From Deltaproteobacteria bacterium (GTDB lineage Bacteria > Myxococcota_A > UBA9160 > JAJDAL01), in contig JAJDAL010000039.1 of assembly GCA_029261875.1 (NCBI GenBank), positions 1 through 64,000 of the forward strand: a stretch of DNA of 64,000 nucleotides, given 5' to 3'. Of this stretch, positions 42,647 through 50,730 are shown piece after piece (position 1 is the stretch's first letter; each line of letters opens with the position of its first letter). The notes under the pieces are model-generated. The model made no database searches. It saw nothing but the letters and a program-made list of their open reading frames with translations, and was not told the DNA's origin. The position numbers were made by a program, and so were the translations under genes.

Positions 42647-43500
42647 CGGGTTCCTCCCGCGGCGACGGCCAATCCCCGTGCCGCTTCTTCACTTCTCAAA
42701 TCCGACGGAACCTGGGCGTCCAACACGCCAAAGCCCCGCATGAAATCCGCCCAGCGCGCGCGACCGCGACGTTCGTAGGCCCGCATGGCCCGCACGAGTT
42801 CGTCGCGTGCGGCGCCGGGTGCAATCGCGTCCGGGAGGAGCGGGTCCGCGCGCAATTGGCGGATCACGGCCCCACCGACGCAGAAACTTTCGACCATGGC
42901 TTCGGTTGCGGGGAGTCGATCCAGGCGCGCTTCGCTGGCGGCGAGGGTTGCGAGGGAGTTTTCGTATCCCCGTTGCAGTTCCGCCTGGTCCCACAGCGCT
43001 CGCGCTCGCGTGTCACTCGCGGAATCGAGTCCCGAGAGCGCGAAGACGAGAGCGTCGGACGGCAATCCCAGGGCGCGCAAAGTAGTGCGCGCTTCTTCCA
43101 CGCCTCCCACGCGGTTGTCCGGGCGCAGGGCGAGGCCCGGTCGCAGGTTTCGAAATCCCACCAGGCGCAGGGCCCGGGCACTCGCGCGTCCGTGCGCGCC
43201 GCAAACTGAAACCCAGCCGCCCCGCCAGGGGCGCGTTCGCTCGCTGAGACGTCGCCAGGAAACGATCCAGCGCTGGACCTGCGCGAGCTTGGGGCTCGCG
43301 TGGTAGCGCCCGCGATGGTCGCGTTCGACGCGGCCCGCGGACAACAACCGCGCCAGTGCGACACGCGTGTTGTTCGGTGTGATGCCAAATAGTTCGCCGG
43401 CGGCGATCAAGGTGGCTACGGGCATCGGGTGCCCCGCCGGCAGCGTGGCGAGCAGGTCGAGGACCAGGCTCTTGGCGGAGGGGGTCGGGCGTGTCGTCAC
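42643..43500 (-). CDS. PaaX-family transcriptional regulator
   Basis: This 285-residue regulator has the PaaX winged-helix start (SLVLDLLATLPAG, then LFGITPNNTRVALARLLSAG) and the PaaX C-terminal domain. PaaX represses phenylacetate catabolism in E. coli and its effector is phenylacetyl-CoA. Here no paa genes are near, and the gene is fused by overlap to a fatty-acid desaturase. It may therefore respond to another acyl-CoA. The GTG start at 43500 lies nine bases after a TAATAT -10. An inverted repeat brackets the promoter. Confidence 0.88.
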   Translation of the reverse strand: MTTRPTPSAKSLVLDLLATLPAGHPMPVATLIAAGELFGITPNNTRVALARLLSAGRVERDHRGRYHASPKLAQVQRWIVSWRRLSERTRPWRGGWVSVCGAHGRASARALRLVGFRNLRPGLALRPDNRVGGVEEARTTLRALGLPSDALVFALSGLDSASDTRARALWDQAELQRGYENSLATLAASEARLDRLPATEAMVESFCVGGAVIRQLRADPLLPDAIAPGAARDELVRAMRAYERRGRARWADFMRGFGVLDAQVPSDLRSEEAARGLAVAAGGTR

Positions 43501-43509
43501 GGGGGTCCG

Positions 43510-43550
43510 ATATTACAGAATTTTTCAATGTATCGTCAAATACTGTAATA
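43510..43550 (-). promoter_or_regulatory. paaX-type gene promoter with inverted-repeat operator
   Basis: On the minus strand TTGACG (43539-43534) and TAATAT (43515-43510) are separated by 18 bases, a good sigma-70 promoter. The perfect repeat TATTACAG (43511-43518) / CTGTAATA (43543-43550) has one arm over the -10 and the other just upstream of the -35, with centres 32 bases apart. This layout suits autoregulation by the PaaX-like product. The start codon follows nine bases after the -10. Confidence 0.65.
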
Positions 43551-43571
43551 ACTGGAGCTCCCGCGAAGGCG

Positions 43572-44237
43572 CTACCCCGCGAACAGGGGCGCGTGAAAGA
43601 CCCGCAGGAGCACCGTCACCGCGATTCCCGCCGCGACGGCGAGCTTCGGAAGCTCCGCCAGGCCGCGGAGCGCCCCGGACCCTGCGAAGGGCAGGAAGGG
43701 CGTCTCCGCGTGGAACTTGCGGAAGTCGTCGCCCAGGCTGGCGAGCTTGCGGCGGTCCTGATGGTGGCAGCCCACGACGGCAAACACGGGGAAGCCCCCG
43801 AAGAACGCCAAGTCCGTCGCGCTGGCATTGGGGATCGCGTGCAGGATTCCGAACAGACCGAGGCCCATGAAGAGCGGATGGCGCGTAATGCGATGGACAC
43901 CGCGCGCGGTCACCATGGGGCCGCCCAGGGCCAGGGGGCTCGGGGAGACGAAGCTCGCGGCCATCAGGCAGAACGCGACCCCCATCCCGACGTAGAGCGC
44001 CCAGCGCGCGATCGGACCCAGGGCCACGGAGTAGAGCCAGGGCCCCGTGTGTTTGTGGCCGAAGTAGAAACTGACGAGCGGGACGAAGATGACCAGGGCG
44101 AGGAGCGAGAAGAGCGCCAGGTAGCCGCGTTCGCCCACGCGGGCCACGATCCGCGGTCGAAGCGTGACGCTCGACAGCGCGATGTGGGTTCCGCCAAACA
44201 GAATCCAGAGTCCGGCGACGATGATGGCATCTTGCAT
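43572..44237 (-). CDS. NnrU-family membrane protein
   Basis: This 221-residue protein has about six hydrophobic segments and the NnrU-like signature GVHRITRHPLFMGLGLFG, related to isoprenylcysteine methyltransferase-like membrane methyltransferases. NnrU was named from a nitric-oxide-linked locus, but its role is unproven and no denitrification genes are here. ATG at 44237 follows GAAGGAGACACC. It starts 21 bases after the DNA-repair gene stop, on the same strand. Confidence 0.82.
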   Translation of the reverse strand: MQDAIIVAGLWILFGGTHIALSSVTLRPRIVARVGERGYLALFSLLALVIFVPLVSFYFGHKHTGPWLYSVALGPIARWALYVGMGVAFCLMAASFVSPSPLALGGPMVTARGVHRITRHPLFMGLGLFGILHAIPNASATDLAFFGGFPVFAVVGCHHQDRRKLASLGDDFRKFHAETPFLPFAGSGALRGLAELPKLAVAAGIAVTVLLRVFHAPLFAG

Positions 44238-44258
44238 GGTGTCTCCTTCCGGGAACGA

Positions 44259-45017
44259 TCAATCGCGACGCATGGCGACCCGGCGTCGCGAAGGCGAAAG
44301 CTTCTCGATCGCGTAACGCAAAGCGGTACGGGGCATCCGCGCTTTGTGTCGCAGGACGAATTCGTAGACTTCGTCCGGATACAACTTGCTCGCTTCTTTG
44401 AGCGTCCAGCCGTACCCCTTTTGAACCAGATCGTCCGGGTCGCGCAGCAGGCTACGGGCGGTCTTGAAGATGCGAGGCAGGGCTTCGCCCCGGCGTACGG
44501 CGTAGATCCAGGCAATCGCGCTGGCCCGCCGCAGCCAGCGGTTGCGCGACCGCGTCCAGGGTTCGACCCGGGGTGCGAGCTTGGGATAGCGATGCAGCAG
44601 GTCGCCCAGGCTGTGGGTGCAGAGGTCATCGCATTCCGGCCAGTCCGCGACGTGGCGCCGCAGCCAGCGCTGGAAGTGAGGAAAATGCCCGATCCGGGTT
44701 TGCTCGCGCACGGCGAACGCCCATTGGAAGGCGATGATCTTGGGTTCATAGAGTCCGGTCTCGAGTAGGGCATCCGAGAATGGGAGGATTTCGTCGATGC
44801 CCCGGTCGCGCAATTGCGCGTAGTGCGCTCGACCAATTTTTCGGACCCGGGCGTTTCGCACGCCGAGAAAACCGTTGTCCTGGACCGCGAAGTGGGTCAG
44901 CACGGTCTCGCGGTAGCGTGCGTCGATGTTCTGGCGCAGTTCTTTCTCGATCTGCAAAGCCAGAGCGCGAGGTTCGCCGCTCTGGGAGCGGGTGTGGTTA
45001 CGGCTTCGTGCGGGCAT
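44259..45017 (-). CDS. DNA alkylation repair protein, AlkD-like
   Basis: This 252-residue helical HEAT-like protein matches the AlkD family: LRDRGIDEILPFSDALLETG, HSLGDLLHRYP, the Trp-rich NRWLRRASAIAWIYAVRRGE, and VQKGYGWTLKEASKLYPDEV. AlkD-type glycosylases excise positively charged alkylated bases without base flipping. The start at 45017 has a weak ribosome site. It heads a two-gene run with the NnrU-like gene and is divergent from the unknown gene at 45097. Confidence 0.88.
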   Translation of the reverse strand: MPARSRNHTRSQSGEPRALALQIEKELRQNIDARYRETVLTHFAVQDNGFLGVRNARVRKIGRAHYAQLRDRGIDEILPFSDALLETGLYEPKIIAFQWAFAVREQTRIGHFPHFQRWLRRHVADWPECDDLCTHSLGDLLHRYPKLAPRVEPWTRSRNRWLRRASAIAWIYAVRRGEALPRIFKTARSLLRDPDDLVQKGYGWTLKEASKLYPDEVYEFVLRHKARMPRTALRYAIEKLSPSRRRVAMRRD

Positions 45018-45096
45018 CGAACGGAGTATGCAGATGCCCGGAGCATCGACGCCACCCGGAATCGGATACCTTGGTGTGCACGCAGGAGGAGTTTCC

Positions 45097-45900
45097 ATGA
45101 GCACCGATACGATGACCCTGGAGGAGGCCGAATCCGGACGCGATTGGCGCATCTGGTTTGGCTTGGCGACCACGCTGTTCTGGCTGTTGCTGGGCTTTCA
45201 GTACATCAGCGGCGTGGTGGGCTGGCGGGTTTTCATCTTTCAGCCCGCCGAGGCGATGGGGGGATTCCTCGAAGGCGCGTTTGCGCCGTTGGCGTTCTTG
45301 TGGCTCGTGATCGGGTTTTTCTTGCAGCAGCGGGAGCTGAGCCAGAACACCAAGGCGATCCGCGCCCAGTACGAAATGATGCGCCGTACGGCGGAGAACG
45401 CGGAGGTTCAGGCCCGCGCCATTACCTCCAACGCGTTGCACCAACGCCAGGAAACCATGCTCATGGTGGCGGACCGCGTGGCGAAGCAGCTCGGTGCCGT
45501 GACGGGGCTGCTCTTCATGTCCAGTCAGACGCTGGACGCCGGCGGTGAAGCGACCGACGAGCAGGTTGGGGAGATGTGGCATCGCCTGGGGGATGGGGAT
45601 CCCGAGGTATTCAGCCGCCAACTCTTGGCCGCTCATTTCCGAGCACAACCCGAATCCGATTTCGAAATCTTTTACGGAACCGAAATTCGCGCGCGGCACA
45701 GCGAGACCATCTATTCCAATTTCAAGCGCTTGATGGACGCCGTGGAGGGCTGCGATCCCGAGGGCATCATCCGCGATGCGATTCGGGGAAGTGCCCACGG
45801 TCGGGTCTTCCAGTTCATCTCCGACCATCGCGCCGACCCTTCCCGGGCGGACGCGCTCGCGCGGGTCGTGGCACCGGGTGTCGAGCGGCGCTCGCCCTAG
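45097..45900 (+). CDS. membrane protein with coiled coil, unknown function
   Basis: I do not recognise a family. The 267-residue protein has two N-terminal hydrophobic segments (about residues 20-42 and 55-85, the second FAPLAFLWLVIGFFLQQREL), then a helical, coiled-coil-like part (LSQNTKAIRAQYEMMRRTAE). An acidic C-terminal domain of about 150 residues follows. The layout suggests an inner-membrane anchor with a cytosolic sensor or scaffold domain. A strong CAGGAGGAG precedes the ATG. Its stop interlocks with the convergent diiron gene (CTAG). Confidence 0.75.
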   Translation: MSTDTMTLEEAESGRDWRIWFGLATTLFWLLLGFQYISGVVGWRVFIFQPAEAMGGFLEGAFAPLAFLWLVIGFFLQQRELSQNTKAIRAQYEMMRRTAENAEVQARAITSNALHQRQETMLMVADRVAKQLGAVTGLLFMSSQTLDAGGEATDEQVGEMWHRLGDGDPEVFSRQLLAAHFRAQPESDFEIFYGTEIRARHSETIYSNFKRLMDAVEGCDPEGIIRDAIRGSAHGRVFQFISDHRADPSRADALARVVAPGVERRSP

Positions 45901-46910
45901 GCGAGGCCGAGTTCCCGATCCTGGGCTTCGGGATCCGCGTTCTCGAACTCGATGATTTCGAGTTTCTCGAAGGCGCTGCGTACCCGCGGCGTGATCAGAC
46001 CCAGGCGGTTCAGGTTCGGCACGACGCGCGCGAACAGCATGCGGCGAAAGATGGTGCCGGTCTTCGACTGCAGCACGACGTCCTGCACTTCCTGGGGGTT
46101 CCACCCCATGGCGTCGGCGATCTGTGAGCCCACCAGACGATTGCGCATCAGTTCACACGAGTAGATGATGAAATCCTCGCGGTCCTTGAGCTCATTGGCG
46201 GGCATGTCCTTGTAGTAGTCCTTGAGGGACAGCATGCCGAACGCCACGTGGCGCGACTCGTCGCGCATCACGTTGTAGACGAGGTCTTTCAGGAGCGGTT
46301 CGTTGGCCATCTTGTACATGCTGCCGAAGGCCGCCATGGCCAAGCCTTCGATGATGATCTGCATGCCGAGATATTTGAAGTCCCAACGCGAGTCGGTGAT
46401 GGTGGCGTCGAGCAGCTCCTTCAAACTTTCGTTGATGGGCCATTCCCACTCGAGCTTCTCGCGCGTGTAGCGGCTGAAGACCTCGACGTGGCGCGCTTCG
46501 TCCATGGTCTGGGTGCTGGCGTAGTACTTGGCATCCATCCAGGGGACGCCCCCCACGAGCTGCGACGCCACGATCATGGCGCCTTGCTCGCCGTGCAAGA
46601 ATTGGGAGAGCTGCAGGGCGATCTGGCCGTGGCGCAGCCGCAGTCGTTCTTTTTCGTTCAGCTTCTGGAACGGCGCGTAATCTTCCAGAGGATTGAAGAT
46701 CTGCGGGATGATTTCGCTTTCGGGGTCGACGTCCGTGTCCCAGGCGAGCTGCTCGCTGGCGTTCCATTGCTCGCGCTTGGCTTTTTCGTAGAGATCGTGG
46801 AGGCCCTCTTTGGAGGAGCCGTAATTCCACACGTAATTCGTGTCGAAGTTGGCAAGGATGGTCTCCAACTCCGAGTCGAGCTGTTGCAACTGATTTACCG
46901 CAGTGGCCAT
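45897..46910 (-). CDS. Ferritin-like class I diiron protein, probable oxygenase
   Basis: The 337-residue protein has a complete 4-Glu/2-His diiron set: E108 (HGEQGAMIVA), E138 and H141 (DEARHVEVF), E188 (IEGLAMAAFG), E218 and H221 (DESRHVAFG). This is the ribonucleotide-reductase-like/AurF-like ferritin superfamily. A radical-site Tyr is not obvious, so oxygenase or desaturase chemistry is more likely than nucleotide reduction. The start at 46910 follows CGGAGGAAC and a clear promoter. The gene is divergent from a TetR regulator with which it shares a control region. Substrate unknown. Confidence 0.85.
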   Translation of the reverse strand: MATAVNQLQQLDSELETILANFDTNYVWNYGSSKEGLHDLYEKAKREQWNASEQLAWDTDVDPESEIIPQIFNPLEDYAPFQKLNEKERLRLRHGQIALQLSQFLHGEQGAMIVASQLVGGVPWMDAKYYASTQTMDEARHVEVFSRYTREKLEWEWPINESLKELLDATITDSRWDFKYLGMQIIIEGLAMAAFGSMYKMANEPLLKDLVYNVMRDESRHVAFGMLSLKDYYKDMPANELKDREDFIIYSCELMRNRLVGSQIADAMGWNPQEVQDVVLQSKTGTIFRRMLFARVVPNLNRLGLITPRVRSAFEKLEIIEFENADPEAQDRELGLA

Positions 46911-46962
46911 GAGTTCCTCCGGGGCGTCGGCTCTGCCGGACGCAAGGCGGGCACGCCAAAAA

Positions 46963-47027
46963 ATCATAGATCTCGGGAATTTAGGCGTCAATGCGAAATT
47001 GAATTCAGATTCAACTTTCTTTAGAAT
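46963..47027. promoter_or_regulatory. divergent promoters with shared palindrome (diiron gene / tetR)
   Basis: Minus strand: TTGACG (46991-46986), 17 bases, TATGAT (46968-46963) drives the diiron gene. Plus strand: TTGAAT (46999-47004), 17 bases, TAGAAT (47022-47027) drives tetR. The perfect palindrome TTGAAT-TCAG-ATTCAA (46999-47014) contains the tetR -35 and lies just upstream of the diiron gene's -35. It is the obvious operator for the TetR-type product. Confidence 0.75.
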
Positions 47028-47058
47028 TCGAGGCCTTGCCCCAGCCGGGAGTCCCCTC

Positions 47059-47694
47059 ATGGCCGCACAGCCCAAACGCGCCTCCGGATCCCGGGTCCGG
47101 GTTCCCCAGCAGGCCCGCAGCCGCCGCACCCGCGACCGCATCCTGGAGGCCGCGGTCGCGTGTTTCGAGGAGCGGGGGTACGACGAGACGCCCATCACCG
47201 CGATCGCGAAACGCGCCAAGATCTCTGTGGGGAGCTTCTACACCTATTTCGAGGAAAAGCAGTCGATCCTGCTCGAGCTGGTCGACCGCACGGTCAATCG
47301 GATCGCGAAGCACGTCATCGCCAATGTCGATCCCGAAGCCTGGCAGGGGCGCGACCCGCGGGAGATCTTGCGTTCGTTGATCGACGCGGTGTTTCACATG
47401 CAGCGCCTGAATCCCGGGATGCAGCGCATCATGCTCGAGCGCTACTTCAAAGACGAAGCGCTGCGTGCGCCGGTCGAGGAAATCCGAGCGCAGATTCGCG
47501 AAGCCGTGGAGAAGTATCTCGAAGCCTTGGCGGCGGAAGGTCAGCTGCGCGCGGTCGATCCCCACAGTGCCGCCTACGTGATCACCAACGCGGTGCAGTG
47601 GAACGCGATTCACGCCTATGTCGAGGGCGAGGATCTCGATCGGGCCGCGGCCACCACGGCCCGCATGGTGGAACGCTTCCTGTTTTCCGATTGA
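47059..47694 (+). CDS. TetR/AcrR-family transcriptional regulator
   Basis: This 211-residue regulator has an N-terminal TetR helix-turn-helix: RDRILEAAVACFEERGYDET, then ITAIAKRAKISVGSFYTYF. The ligand domain is all-helical and uninformative. ATG at 47059 has GGGAG upstream. The protein probably binds the palindrome in the shared upstream region, repressing itself and controlling the diiron gene. The inducer could be a fatty acyl or aromatic molecule, but nothing in the sequence decides this. A strong hairpin overlaps its stop codon. Confidence 0.92.
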   Translation: MAAQPKRASGSRVRVPQQARSRRTRDRILEAAVACFEERGYDETPITAIAKRAKISVGSFYTYFEEKQSILLELVDRTVNRIAKHVIANVDPEAWQGRDPREILRSLIDAVFHMQRLNPGMQRIMLERYFKDEALRAPVEEIRAQIREAVEKYLEALAAEGQLRAVDPHSAAYVITNAVQWNAIHAYVEGEDLDRAAATTARMVERFLFSD

Positions 47695-47718
47695 GGGCTC
47701 GCCTTGCGGCGAGCCCTC
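47693..47718. terminator. 11-bp hairpin between convergent tetR and DUF2330 genes
   Basis: GAGGGCTCGCC (47693-47703) pairs exactly with GGCGAGCCCTC (47708-47718) around TTGC, overlapping the tetR stop codon. Neither side has a T tract, so it may work as a bidirectional barrier or need Rho. Confidence 0.5.
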
Positions 47719-47733
47719 GGTCGTGCGTCCGGA

Positions 47734-49053
47734 CTAGTTCCAGATTTTCTCCCACCACGGGTTCGGCGAGAGAGCGCGGAACCACTTCACCTTCTTTCGG
47801 ATTCGATCCTCTTCCCAGGCGGTGAGTTTCGCGAGCATTTCGACTTCGCGTTCCTGCCGTTCGCGGACCTGTTCCGCGTAGCGGTCCGCATTGCAGGTCA
47901 GCTCCCCTGCGAAGGGTTGCCGCATTACGTAACGACCCTGGAAGTTGGAACGATCGCCGGTCTCCTGGAAGACCAGGTCCGCGGGAAAGTGTTCCTCGTC
48001 GTAGCGCACGTGCATTCGCGTGACGTACACCGGGGCTGCGCCACCGCGAAATTGTTGCCCGCCCGGCAGCCAGAAGACCCCCAGGCTCCGCAACTCCTCG
48101 TTCGACAGGGGGTCGGCGGCACAGGGGTCGCACCAACCCATGTCCCAGGCGTACTCGAGGAATACGCTGCTCATTTTTTCCTGGCGCACCTGCTCGTCGA
48201 ACATCGCGCGGTAGAATTCTCCGAACTCGTCTTTGACGAAGGTGGGAATTTCGACGCCCGACGGCAGCTTGGTGGTCTTGTAGTTGGCGGTCTCCACGCG
48301 ACCCTTCTGGGTCAGGGTGTAGACGAACAACTCCTGGGGACCGTTGGCGTTCAGCATTCCCAGGCGAATCGGCAACATGAACTTGGGCGATTCGAAGGCG
48401 ATCTGAAGCGGACGCAAATTCGCCGAGCCCTGACGCGCGTGCTCCTTCAAGTTGACCTTCGCGACGAAGAAGCGCATGTCCTGTTTGAGGTAGCCCTCGA
48501 GGACCTGCGAGGCGCCGCGCGGAACCCGGTAGCCATTCTTGCGCAACCACACTTCGAGCCCGTCACTCTCCTTCGCCGACAGAATCAAGATTTCGTATTC
48601 GCCCACGTTGTAGCTGGCTTCGATCGAAACCCCGAGGCCCTCGCCGGACACTTGCGGCCTAGATCGGCTCGCGTCCTCCCGCGCGCTCTTCATTGCCCCG
48701 AGAATGTCTTGCCGGTATTGCGCGCGAACACACGGATCCGGGTCGTGGTACTCGACCAAGCGCGGAGACGTGTAGGCGTCGAGGTGGGCGAGCACCTGAG
48801 GGTCGCCCACGTGAATCTGGCCTTCTTCGATGAAGGTCGGGACCGGGATCACCATGGCGAATTCCGCGGGATCGCCCTGGTAGTCGTTTGCCAGGGTCAT
48901 GACGGTTCGCTTGCCGCTTCGGGCAATCACGACCTGAGAGGCTTTGTTGAAGAGCTTCGTGTCCGCTTTGGAGACGAAGAATCCGCAGAAGGCGCCAGCG
49001 TCACTCTGCACGAGCAGCAGCGACACCAGCAGCGCTAGGGTGAAGCGTCGCAT
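47734..49053 (-). CDS. DUF2330 domain protein, exported
   Basis: This 439-residue protein begins with a signal peptide (LALLVSLLLVQSDAGAFCGFF) and continues with the DUF2330 pattern: ANDYQGDPAEFAMVIPVPT, then VEYHDPDPC. It is probably periplasmic or surface-located. Several cysteines (near the signal site, DPDPC and DMGWCDPCAADP) could form disulfides. A strong AAGGAG precedes the start at 49053. The first 53 bases lie inside the end of the RnfD-like gene, so the two are translated together. Function unknown. Confidence 0.82.
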   Translation of the reverse strand: MRRFTLALLVSLLLVQSDAGAFCGFFVSKADTKLFNKASQVVIARSGKRTVMTLANDYQGDPAEFAMVIPVPTFIEEGQIHVGDPQVLAHLDAYTSPRLVEYHDPDPCVRAQYRQDILGAMKSAREDASRSRPQVSGEGLGVSIEASYNVGEYEILILSAKESDGLEVWLRKNGYRVPRGASQVLEGYLKQDMRFFVAKVNLKEHARQGSANLRPLQIAFESPKFMLPIRLGMLNANGPQELFVYTLTQKGRVETANYKTTKLPSGVEIPTFVKDEFGEFYRAMFDEQVRQEKMSSVFLEYAWDMGWCDPCAADPLSNEELRSLGVFWLPGGQQFRGGAAPVYVTRMHVRYDEEHFPADLVFQETGDRSNFQGRYVMRQPFAGELTCNADRYAEQVRERQEREVEMLAKLTAWEEDRIRKKVKWFRALSPNPWWEKIWN

Positions 49054-49861
49054 GGTTTTCTCCTTTTGGGTTTTGTTGTAGGGCGCGCCATTGGTAACGA
49101 CGCGCGGGAAAGATTCGGTCCAGCAGCGGAACGGCCGGGGCGCAGGCCGCCAGAGCCCAGAGCAAGGCGTTGGGGTGGTAGAGGCCGAACTGGATCCAGA
49201 GCGCCGTTGCGGCGACGAGTCCCGCGAACAGCACCCGGGCGGGACGCGCATCCGGGATCGTCTTCGGATCCGAGATCATGAAGAAAGCGAAGATCAGGAG
49301 TGCGCCGCTCACCAACCCGTGCAGGGGAACGCCGAGCGGTTCGCCGAGCCAGATCGAGCGTCCGATCACTGCACTGGTGTAGAACCCGAGAAAAGCCCAG
49401 GTGACGTCGCTGCGCGCCGCGCGCTGGGTCACGAAGAATCCGAGTCCCGCTACCGCGAAGGCGAACAGCGCGGTGCTTCCCCACTGTCCGGCGGAAACCC
49501 AGACTCGGTCCGACATCCCCATCAACGCGACGAGCGCGAAGCAGGTCGGGTTGAAGAGGTGTTTCCCGCGGATGCGCAACACGAACTTGCTCGCGATCGC
49601 GAGGGCGGCGCCCGCGGGCGCCAGCCAGAACTGATCCGTGCGCATGAGGAGCGAGAGGGAGAGACCGGAAATCAGGGCACTACGCGGGTCGAAGCGTTGC
49701 CGGGTGAGGCGACTTCCGCAGTATTGCGTGACCAGCGCCGAGACCAGGGTCGCCGCCGCACGCAGGGCCTCGACTTCGAAGTCGAGGAACAGCACGCCGT
49801 AGCCCAGGAGCAGGGAGAGTACGCCGATCTGAAAGATTCGAGGGTCGTTTCGGTTTGCCAT
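49001..49861 (-). CDS. RnfD/NqrB-like membrane protein
   Basis: This 286-residue protein has about nine hydrophobic segments and Rnf/Nqr type D features: LSLSLLMRTDQFWLAPAGAA, RGKHLFNPTCFALVAL and MISDPKTIPDARPAR. In Rnf and Nqr complexes the homologue binds FMN covalently through a Thr. No other rnf or nqr gene is in the window, so this is an orphan paralogue. Its end overlaps the DUF2330 start by 53 bases, implying the exported DUF2330 protein is its partner. Confidence 0.8.
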   Translation of the reverse strand: MANRNDPRIFQIGVLSLLLGYGVLFLDFEVEALRAAATLVSALVTQYCGSRLTRQRFDPRSALISGLSLSLLMRTDQFWLAPAGAALAIASKFVLRIRGKHLFNPTCFALVALMGMSDRVWVSAGQWGSTALFAFAVAGLGFFVTQRAARSDVTWAFLGFYTSAVIGRSIWLGEPLGVPLHGLVSGALLIFAFFMISDPKTIPDARPARVLFAGLVAATALWIQFGLYHPNALLWALAACAPAVPLLDRIFPARRYQWRALQQNPKGENHATLHPSAAGVAAARAE

Positions 49862-49885
49862 CGACCCATAAGTCGCCGGCTTCCG

Positions 49886-49905
49886 AAAATCGGATCACGC
49901 TCCGA
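49886..49905 (-). terminator. short terminator-like hairpin after the dienelactone hydrolase gene
   Basis: On the minus strand TCGGA-GCGTGA-TCCGA (49905-49890) is followed by TTTT (49889-49886). The stem has only five pairs, so this is a weak candidate terminator. Confidence 0.35.
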
Positions 49906-49929
49906 AAAGAAAGTGAAAAACCTTTTCCC

Positions 49930-50727
49930 TCAGGCGGTTTCCGGCCGAAGACGCTCGTTGAAGTAGCCCAGAACCCGGTCCAGGGCGGCGCGCGTGGGGT
50001 GGCCTTCTTCGTCCACCAGGTCGAGGGTGAGGACGGAATGGGCCGTGCGCGAGATGCCGTGCGGGTTTCCGCGCGAGGAATCGATTTCGATTCCCTCGAA
50101 GTTCGCCCCCAACTCCCGGCGCAGGGTTTCGAAGCGTTCACCCGGCACCAGGGGATCGCCGGTGAACCGCAAACCCATCACACGGCAGCCCTCTTTGGCG
50201 CGCTCCTTTACGGCTTCGAGTTCGCGCTCGGAAATGCCCAGGGCGGCGCGGCGTTGCGAACCGATCGGAAAAGGGAGGGAGGGTTGGCTCAGCACTGGGG
50301 CCATGACCGAAGGCTCCACCATCAGCGACAGGGCGAAACCGCCCGTGAGGCACATGCCGAGGGCTCCTACGCCGGGGCCCCCGCATTCGCGGTGCGCTTC
50401 CCGACACAGGGCGCGTACGAAGTTCGTGATGGGGCTCGATTGGCGCGCGGTCAACACCGAAAATTCGCGACTGATGCACGCGCGCAGGATGCCCTGCACC
50501 GCGTAGCTGTTCGAGAAGTCGCGCCCCGGATCGCCGAACAGCATCGGCATGAAGGTCGTGAAGCCCGCGTCGGAAACCCGGCGCCCGAAGTTCGCTACCT
50601 CCGGCGTGATTCCGGGAACCTCGTGGATCACGATCACGGCGGGTCCGTTGCCGCGCCGGTAGACGGATTTTTGGGTGCCTTCGTAGGAGAAGTCCGTGCG
50701 TTCGAAGTCGGAGAGGGAGTCGGCCAT
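49930..50727 (-). CDS. Dienelactone hydrolase family protein
   Basis: This 265-residue alpha/beta hydrolase has VIVIHEVPGITPEVANFGRR after the first strands and the Cys nucleophile C126 in GALGMCLTGGFAL. An Asp lies in FTGDPLVPGERF and a His near ISRTAHSVL. A Cys nucleophile is typical of dienelactone hydrolases, which open lactone rings of chlorocatechol breakdown; here the substrate is unknown. The start at 50727 has no Shine-Dalgarno sequence. A palindrome with TATACT ends four bases upstream of the ATG, so the mRNA may be leaderless. Confidence 0.88.
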   Translation of the reverse strand: MADSLSDFERTDFSYEGTQKSVYRRGNGPAVIVIHEVPGITPEVANFGRRVSDAGFTTFMPMLFGDPGRDFSNSYAVQGILRACISREFSVLTARQSSPITNFVRALCREAHRECGGPGVGALGMCLTGGFALSLMVEPSVMAPVLSQPSLPFPIGSQRRAALGISERELEAVKERAKEGCRVMGLRFTGDPLVPGERFETLRRELGANFEGIEIDSSRGNPHGISRTAHSVLTLDLVDEEGHPTRAALDRVLGYFNERLRPETA

Positions 50728-50730
50728 GGG

